From: Albugo candida
Lineage: Eukaryota > Oomycota > Peronosporomycetes > Albuginales > Albuginaceae
DNA: 64,000 nt
Direction of reading: 5' to 3'
Assembly (NCBI GenBank): GCA_905220665.1
Contig: CAJNAR010000034.1
Location: forward strand, 62,001-126,000
A model generated the notes under the pieces. It ran no database searches, had not been told where the DNA came from, and was given only the letters and a program-made list of their open reading frames with translations. The position numbers and the translations under genes were made by a program. Position 1 is the stretch's first letter. Each line of letters begins with the position of its first letter. This document shows positions 56,371 through 64,000 of this stretch, piece after piece.

Positions 56371-59300
56371 CTCCTCCTCGACCGCAGCGTGACTGTGATC
56401 TTGATGTTAGTGAATCCCAAAAAACTCCCGCAATATCATCAGTCTCGGTGCCGGGAGTTCTTTGTTTAGCAGGTCCGCCATCATTATTCGTGATTCGACG
56501 TGTAATGGCGTGACAATTCCCCGTTTAACAAAATCACGAATAAACTGCACGCGTATGTTCACGTGTTTCGCGCTTGTCATACTGTCTTCGGACTCCAGCT
56601 GGTTACTGGATGCCTGGTTGTCCATCTTCATAGTCATCGGCTGGCGGACTCTAAATTCAATCTCTCGCACGAGCTCACATAGCCCCATAATCTACCGTCC
56701 AACGGGAGATGTTGAAGTGACTTCAGCCTCCATAGTGAACAGGGATACACCATTCCGCTCCTTGCATATCTATTGTATAATCACACCATTCATCGGAATC
56801 ACTCCAATCGTAACATACTTCCCATCTTGCTTGTCGTATGCGACATCCGTGTCGCTCCAGCTCTGAAGCAGCAGCTCATTTGCGTCCGACGCACCCATTA
56901 GCTTGTACAACTTTAACTCCTTTTTTTCTTTTAGATAGCGACTAACTGAGCAAATTGTTTTGCTGATTTCCAGTCTTCTAAAGTCGGTTGGTGGTTTCGT
57001 CGCGTGGCCTTATGAACGGCGAATCTTGTGTCCGGCCGCGTACAGCGTGAAATCCAGAGCAAGTTTCCAACAAGAGACTATAAATTGCGAATACTTGGCT
57101 CACCTGGTATCCTTCCGTCACCAGATACTTCATCTCACTCGCTTCAGCTTCATCTCTATCCTCGCCTGCTAGAATTTGTACCCCGTTCGCTTTAACCAAT
57201 TCATGCTTCTCCAGGAGTGCTACAATAGTGGCCTGCTGATCAAGCGTGTAGCCATCCCCTTCGTTTAGCTCAACGCGCATTCCCAATATATTTCTTACTT
57301 CACCGAGGTCTTTTATTGAGAGTGTACCCATTGTAACATAAAAATCTTTCACTGGCGTCTGTAGCGATGCCGTAACCAGGAGACCATCGACGTAAACTCC
57401 TACGACGATTATCGCGCTACTCGATCGATTGTAATACAAACACATGTCCGTAGTGCAGCGTGCAAACCCTGCGTCTTCCAGTTTGCCATGTAGTAGCTGG
57501 CTCTATAATCTTCCTTCCTGCTTAAGTCTGTATAGGGACTTCTTCAAACGCAAACCAACTTGGCTCGACTTCTCCGCACCCGACTTCCGCATATCTTCTG
57601 TGCGGATTCTATATCTTGTGTTACACGCAGGTAGATCTCCGAATGCACTCCCTTGTTTGCCTTTACGTACGCGTTTGAGTTGTCCCCGTGCCTCGCCGGC
57701 ACACACCATTCCCTTACAAAAACTAATACCAGTTTTACGGTACTGAGCTCCATAACGGCTGCAAATGTAATTTTATAATTACAATTGAAAAGTTTCTCGT
57801 TCCAGCAGACCACGAGTTTCGCTCGGTAACGTTCGATCTTTCCATCCTCTTCGGTCTTCGTCTTAAAGACCCACTTCGTGAGTAGTGCCTGGCTATCGGT
57901 GCGAGACATCTCCACCGTCCATACGCTATTCTCCTCCAACGCCCACGCTCTTCCGTTATAGCCACGACCCATTTGTCTTTTCAGCTGATACGCATAGCAT
58001 GCCGTAGTTGTTTTCTTTCACGCACGCTGTTTACTACGTCAACGGCCTTCATCGCACTATGTTCTATGCTGTACTGACGCTTCTGTTGCACATCTTCCGT
58101 TCGTGCCTTTAAAGGGTAAAATGCCCATCTCGAGACCACGTACTCCTTTGTTGTTGGCCTGTCTTCTTCTTTTTTAGTTTTGGGTCGCGACTCGGTACCG
58201 TTTATTTTGCTGTCGTTTCTTCCCCCGATGCCTCGCCTTCTTTAGAAAAATGCACTCGACGCAATTTCTCGTTTTGCGCACTCGTGAGCGTCTCAAAGTT
58301 TCTGAGATGCTGAGTGACGACGCCACCATTGTCCTTGGGTATAAATACTCGATACCTTTCGTCTAACGATTCTTCCAATAATAATCGATGGTTTCCGACG
58401 CCTTCTTAACGACATGTTCTTCGCTTCACGGGTGAGCAGAAAATCCCGATCCAAAACCCGCAATATCAACAAGGTCCGGTTTTGTGTTTGTTAGCATCTG
58501 TAGGGATCATTCCCTCCCCACATTAGATTTGCTCGGGTTTCTATTCAGGACGTAGGACGCATATTCCGGAGCGTCTCCTCAGAACAATAGGGTCAAGGCG
58601 GTATACATATATCATACTACGTACCATATTCATAATGGTGCGGTGCATAAGTTTTGCTTTCCCATTACTGGCCTGATTTCGTGCTTCCCTAATCTGGCGA
58701 GCAATTCCAGTTTCCTAACAAAAAAGATCCAAAATCCGATGCTCCCCACCACAATCCATTCTCAGCACCATGAAGTGCTTTAACGTTTTCGCAGCAATGT
58801 CCTTTTCTCTCGCGAGGAATATTCTGCAGTAATTCGTTCGGTGAGCGACGAAGTTTACCATGTAACGATTTTCCAGCAGTACTTAGTCATCGGTCCGTTC
58901 AGATACGAGCAAACTACTCCGCCAACACTTTAGAGCGTAGAATTGTTGACTGTGTCCTTTCTTGATTGCGCATTCTTTTTCCTTTTCGATGAGCACACGC
59001 GAGGCAGTTTTCCTTTATCTAATCCATGAGAAATATTCCCGAAGCTGGGTCTTGCGCGATCCAAATGATCGTGTCGTAATTATGGTGAGCCAAATTCCGA
59101 TGAAAATCCATAAGCGACCCCTTTTGGACGTCACGTCCAACCTCTTTCTCGCTCCGAGCTAGTACCGCCATGATACATGCGTAGGGTCCGGATTTTCTAG
59201 TCCACCTTCCGTGCAAACCACAAATACAAATTCGACACCTCTACGTCGAGCACAGGAATTCCTGCATTGAGGCTTGCTATCACGCGGTGCTTCGTCGGTG

Positions 59301-60484
59301 TACAATTCCGTATGCTTTTGCCTCGAGCATACCGCATGATATGATACTTTGAATCAAGTATTCGGCGTAATAGACGTCCTTCAATCGCACCTTTACAGCT
59401 TTTACCATCACTGTACCCACAATGGCAACACTACCGCGCCAGGTAGTACGAAAGGACCCACCATCTGCAGTGACACATTCCTTCACTCGCGTGCTCCTCC
59501 GGGTCTTCAAGTAAGCTTGAGTCATTTACTAAGTGCTCACTGGACCCACTGTCGAGAAACCAGTCAACAGTTGAATTCTTGACTGTAAGAACTAATTCCG
59601 TATTTTGTGTTGCACTGCGTCCTCTTTTTTCAGGACACGCGGCATTTATATGTCCAGTTTTCCCGCACTTGTAACACGTTCTCGCGTCATTACGTCCGTA
59701 TTTAACCAAACTCACCAATTCTCGTCCGAGATGCCTTCCTCGTGTCTCTAACTCCGCAGATTGAGCGTAATGAACTATTTCTTACGCCTGGCGTAGGAAG
59801 TCTGTGCGCGTAAGGTTCAGACACGAAACATAGACATTCTTATGGCTGGTTCTGCGTAGTGCACAATGTTCTCAATAACTAAATTGTCCGCCCACGCACA
59901 CTTCACTCACAGCTACCAGGTAGAGGTAGTGTTCGGTCCAGCTTCTCACGTGTCTGGGTACAATACACATCTTCATGCTTTGATCCGGTGTTATCTTGGT
60001 TGCAACCTAATGCGTCTCTGCATCGCGTGCTTCAAAGTTGGCTCCTCCTGCCACCAACCGTGAACCTGTCGATTGTAATACCTTTGAGCCATTCCTGCTA
60101 ATTGATTTTCGAGTACGGCTATCTTTGCGTCCTCACTCTCCAAAATCCACTCGCACTTCGGCGAACGAGATCTACCGCACAAATCACAAATCGTTGTCCC
60201 CACGATAACAACCCTGTACCCAATCCCTGGTGGAATGTTTTGCCGTCAAAAAAGCTAATTCTCAGCTTTCTTTGACTCTCGTGCAAACTGCGCACCATGT
60301 ACTGGCACGTGGTATGCTGGTGGTTGCAAGTAGTGTTGAGGCAGCTCAGTATGTGGGGTCTCTGATGTCTCGACGTTAGCCGCGGCGTGTTCATATTAGG
60401 GTTTCCTAGTTCCGAAGTAAATAGCCGGTGACACTTTTTAGTAAGATTTCGGGGTGGCGGTAAGTCCAACGCCTCCTTTATCAT
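56371..60484 (-). mobile_element. decayed Ty1/copia retrotransposon, right-arm copy
   Basis: Mirror of 22150-26263 with the same domain order on the minus strand: zinc knuckle 59635-59676, protease 59521-59565, reverse transcriptase 56978-57972 with YVDG at 57383-57394, RNase H 56407-56688. One substitution relative to the left copy (59989) is visible in a non-coding frame. Confidence 0.88.
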
Positions 60485-63218
60485 GGCCTCCCGTGCCTAC
60501 TGATCGGTCCGAATACACTCGCCTCCCGACCTTACCTTCTCGTACTGTCGCTCTTGCGACATTCCATACGATACATGCGTTTACGATACTATAAGAATGA
60601 GAGTTGCCGATCGTATACAGCCCTATTAGCTATTCTTTTTGCACAATAGAACTTATTCGGACAAAAGCCGTCGGAAGCTATTCTCTTCCTCCCAAATGCA
60701 GAAGACAATGACAGTTAATTTTCCGTTTCACGGCGCTGGTATCATAAAATAGACACACCATCCTTCCGCAGTATCAGCTCTTGGTCTACGATTCTTGGTT
60801 GAGAACGGTTTTGGCTATCGTGGGATACTTTTTTACATGGAGCGAGATTGGGGAAGGAGCGCTACCGTATTCCCTTGCCGCATCCATAAATACGGAGCTG
60901 CAGAGATGAACATATAGATGGTCCAATTCGTACAAGTCTGTTGAAATACGAGGCAGATGGTTTGTACAAAGCGTCTAATCATTCCCTCGACTTGGACAAT
61001 TTACCGGGCGATGAGTGTAATGTCAAACTCATTACCCTTTCAACATCGGTAGCGCTGCATCTTGGACAAGAGTATATTTTTCCTTCCGAATGTACTCTCG
61101 AATTGAGCTTACAACTTTATCATTATGCGTTATACCCAGAACAGGTTCACAACCTCTCTATTCGAGCTTGCTGTCCTTGATTATGGTACACAGAAAGGTG
61201 TTTCAACCCTTTCAATTAAAAAAGAATTAGTTTGGATACTAGCTGAACTACTTATCGGCGTGTATTAGCTTATCTGTTTATCGATCCTACGTTTTCAGAT
61301 GACAAATCTTGTATGGAAGTATCGAATGAATTCGGCTTCGTCTATAAGACCTATACACCTAGATATGATCCATCGTGGCGCGCAGTGATAAATATACCTC
61401 AAGATGAGAAGCATTAAAGCCCCTTCAAAACATCTAGAAGCAATTTTGCAAAGTAAGTACGTTATGATCGTTCTTCATCTAAGGATTTATATGAAAATAA
61501 CTTCAGTACAATGTGGACGTGTCAAGAAAAGGTATAGGCATGGTTGTTGATGTGAGATCGTAGGCTTATACTAATTAATATTACTTTGGAATAATGTCTG
61601 CCTCATTACATCGCGATCTTGCGTAATGGTAGCATCCCTTATTAGATCTTTCGTTATTACTGATTGGAATAAGAGATACGTTTTGCGTAAAAAAACGTCT
61701 CTAAGGACATGCGCAAAGACTAATAATGTAATTCTCTATGTGCTGGATCGAACATTTATCAAGCTTCTTTACATCAAGCCAGAAGAAAGGTAACTCTCTT
61801 CTAGGCGATAATTCTGGATTCTTGCACAGCCATATTCTACATTGTGAAGTTTTCCGCGAGCAGCAATAAATCACCAAGCTGACATATCTAAATTTCATGG
61901 CTGGGATGGCAACATTCCCGTGTTTAAGCTTGGAGCACGAGGAGTAAGCGATATGTGCCAAGCAAAGAAGTTTCTCCATAAGAAGTCTAATTCATAGCTT
62001 CTGTTTTTACTTTGAGCTTGTTTTCTATAACCCTTTTTTTACCTTTCCACGTCCGTAATAATTATATATACTAATGTTCTTTCTTATGATGCTTCTTCCG
62101 AATAGGCAGGCCGATTTGCTGCACTTTACATACGATGCATCATCCGTGATCATTGAACCCTTGTGGGGTTTTCAAGTGGATTAGGGCATTATGTTTTAGT
62201 TCGCCCAAATTTTAAGCAAGCGATGTGCAGTTGACAAAACTCACAATATACCCGCACGAACCTCGCATTACTTCAGGAAATTCAGCAACGGTTTGCTTGC
62301 ATCGTTTACAATTCTTTGTTTATAGATTTCTCTAGCTATGGATTTTTACTGACACTTGTTAGCTTATGAACCCGCAAAAGTGTCTGGTAGGACGGAAAAA
62401 CAACGGACACAACCACGAGAATTTTGATCCGATGCATCTAAAGAGGCAAACAAATCCTTGCCTAAACTTTCGGCCAATGCCTGAACCTATCCGAAACGAT
62501 TCGGAGAGAAATCTTGCTTCATATTAACTCTTGTGAAAGGGGAGGAGCTTGCAGAGTCTAGCAGTTTCCTCCTTATGAAGCGCCTTGTCAAATCTTTAAT
62601 GTCGGATAGCGTGATTAAGATCTTTTTAGCACGAAAGAATTAACGTTTGCAAGTATACTAACACTGGCTAAGCAATAATTTTATGGTACGCTTCATTATT
62701 CTTATGATATCCTTACGTATCACACAATCTCAATGCAAAAGCTTCCATGAAAAAAGTAATATTTAGACGAGAAGAAGTGCCTTATTTCATTAATGTATCA
62801 TGCTTATGGCTTCGAGGAGCCTCATAAGGCACGTTTATACAATACATATTAATCTAAGCAAAGCGATGATCGAAGGGAGTCCTTCTGCAATATCATTCTC
62901 AGGACTTTAATCTGCTTTTCCGATCAATTTGCTACTTTTTCCTCGATACTCGACGGCTATCTCGTGAGAAATAAATCATAGTGTGAATAGCTTGAAATGC
63001 TTTGATAATTTCTTTGATTTAGAATAAGTAAAGACTACTCAGATTACTCTATAAGAACGAGCATGCTAAACATATTCTCAACCATAAACACCGTCCATGT
63101 GTGAAGCGCTGGAACTTTCTCGACTCAGCAGGTTTAGCTGAAGACATCTGATTTCGTGGGCTTGCTATTCATGTTTCTATCGCACTCAATGTTAGCAGTA
63201 TGATACACGGTTTAAATA
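60485..63218. other. decayed DNA with plus-strand coding-like pieces, right-arm copy
   Basis: Mirror of 19416-22149. The coding-like pieces are on the plus strand here, with the ATG frame at 60941-61180 the clearest. There is no intact gene and no family recognised. Confidence 0.35.
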
Positions 63219-64000
63219 TAGGGAATTCCTAAACTCACCCTCGCTTTCTCCTAAACTCACCCCATTCATTGTTTAGCCAATCATACTTCATCACTTCAGC
63301 AAGCCATTTTTGACTGATTTGATTAAAAGTGGAACTTGATGCAGGACGCAGCCTGCAACTTCTCGCATTATGTCCTGTTGCTTGACAAATACTTCATCTT
63401 GGAAGGCGACGGGTTTGTGGATTTAGAAATACAAGTTTGACTTTCTGCCTGGACATATCTAAAAGCTGAAAGATCTCTTTGGGTTGAATGATTGCGTGAG
63501 CTTGATGGCCTGCCTCTTCCCCTGATTTGTTGGAGGATCTGGGATTGTTGTGTTTGTGTTCACTTGTTTACGGATTGAATTGTAACTGTGAAATTGCCGA
63601 TGAGGTAGCTCCAGGTTGATAGAGGTTTCCTGCTTGAGTTACCATTGCGAGTCAACGTCTTCTTTTGCAAGTGGTGTGTTGTGTTGAATCAGCTGATTAA
63701 AATTATGTCCACATGGTATGCCCAGGGTCTGCTGATGTACACCGGTGTAAGTGTTCCTTGGTAGTTCGCTATTGTCGCTGCGGGCTATATCCAATGTATG
63801 CTTCGAGATCTCTCGTCAAACTCTATGTTACATTGGATTTCCAAATGTGATGTATCCACGCAAATGCTTTGAACTGCATTGGTATTTGAATTTTCTTCAA
63901 TTGATTTGCACAAGAAAGCCTGTTCCTATTGTAAACAGACAACGAATCCCCTGAATTTTTACCGATGTATTTTTTTAATGTTGACATCCCTTCTAACAAT
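63219..64000. mobile_element. terminal-inverted-repeat element, right-arm copy, cut by window end
   Basis: Mirror of the 18361-19415 element. The end with AGGGAATTCC and CTAAACTCACCCTCGCTTT is at 63219-63305. The other end would be near 64273, outside the window. Confidence 0.6.

Larger units (their letters stand above)
51934..64000. repeat. right arm of the 12 kb near-perfect inverted repeat
   Basis: This is the reverse complement of 18634-30700 with no net length change and three substitutions seen. The inner edge is sharp at 51934; the outer edge lies beyond the window. All elements of the left arm recur here in mirror order and opposite strand, with the same stops and frameshifts. Confidence 0.95.

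Noticed and set aside
1..64000. tRNA or rRNA genes.
   Set aside because: No convincing tRNA B-box with matching arms and no rRNA signature was seen by eye. A covariance-model search would be needed to exclude them.

Overview
The window looks like a repeat-rich, gene-poor stretch of a eukaryotic genome, most probably an oomycete plant pathogen. Three things suggest this. A stretch at 4696-4710 resembles the oomycete core promoter and lies about 45 bases upstream of a signal-peptide gene. Candidate introns are short. Decayed copia, chromovirus, L1-type, Mutator-like and Tc1/mariner-like elements occur together. I cannot name the species. No intact housekeeping gene and no RNA gene was recognised.

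The dominant structure is a very large, almost perfect inverted repeat. Bases 18634-30700 (left arm) reappear as the reverse complement at 51934-64000 (right arm). The pairing rule is constant (left position + right position = 82634), so there is no net insertion or deletion over 12,067 bases, and I saw only three substitutions. The right arm runs off the window end. The 21.2 kb spacer (30701-51933) is not duplicated.

Layout. 1-1967: copia pol remnant. 4696-6044: a secreted-protein gene with a clear signal peptide, the best candidate for a working gene. 7741-8280: a broken phosphoglycerate dehydrogenase (serA-type) pseudogene. 10200-10860: unrecognised minus-strand coding remnant. 10861-14720: decayed Ty3/gypsy chromovirus with zinc knuckle, reverse transcriptase, RNase H, integrase and chromodomain. 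17579-19415: two small terminal-inverted-repeat elements. 18634-30700: left arm, holding a decayed copia element with a probable 3' LTR, an L1 3'-end fragment, several unrecognised coding remnants, and a broken paralogue of the 4753 secreted-protein gene. Spacer: a 7.0 kb L1-type element (32515-39497) with a 14-base target-site duplication; a 2.64 kb Tc1/mariner-like transposon (41945-44584) with 19-base inverted ends and TA duplications; a 2.24 kb Mutator-like element (44603-46845) next to it; then about 5 kb of mostly featureless sequence with one L1 fragment and some local repeats. 51934-64000: mirror copy of the left arm.

The story is mostly one of mobile elements. Every recognised polymerase, integrase or transposase gene is interrupted. 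The arms carry identical copies of already decayed elements, so the inverted duplication (or an assembly error imitating one) is much younger than that decay. The two members of the secreted-protein family differ strongly from each other, so that family is older than the inverted duplication, which only doubled the broken member.
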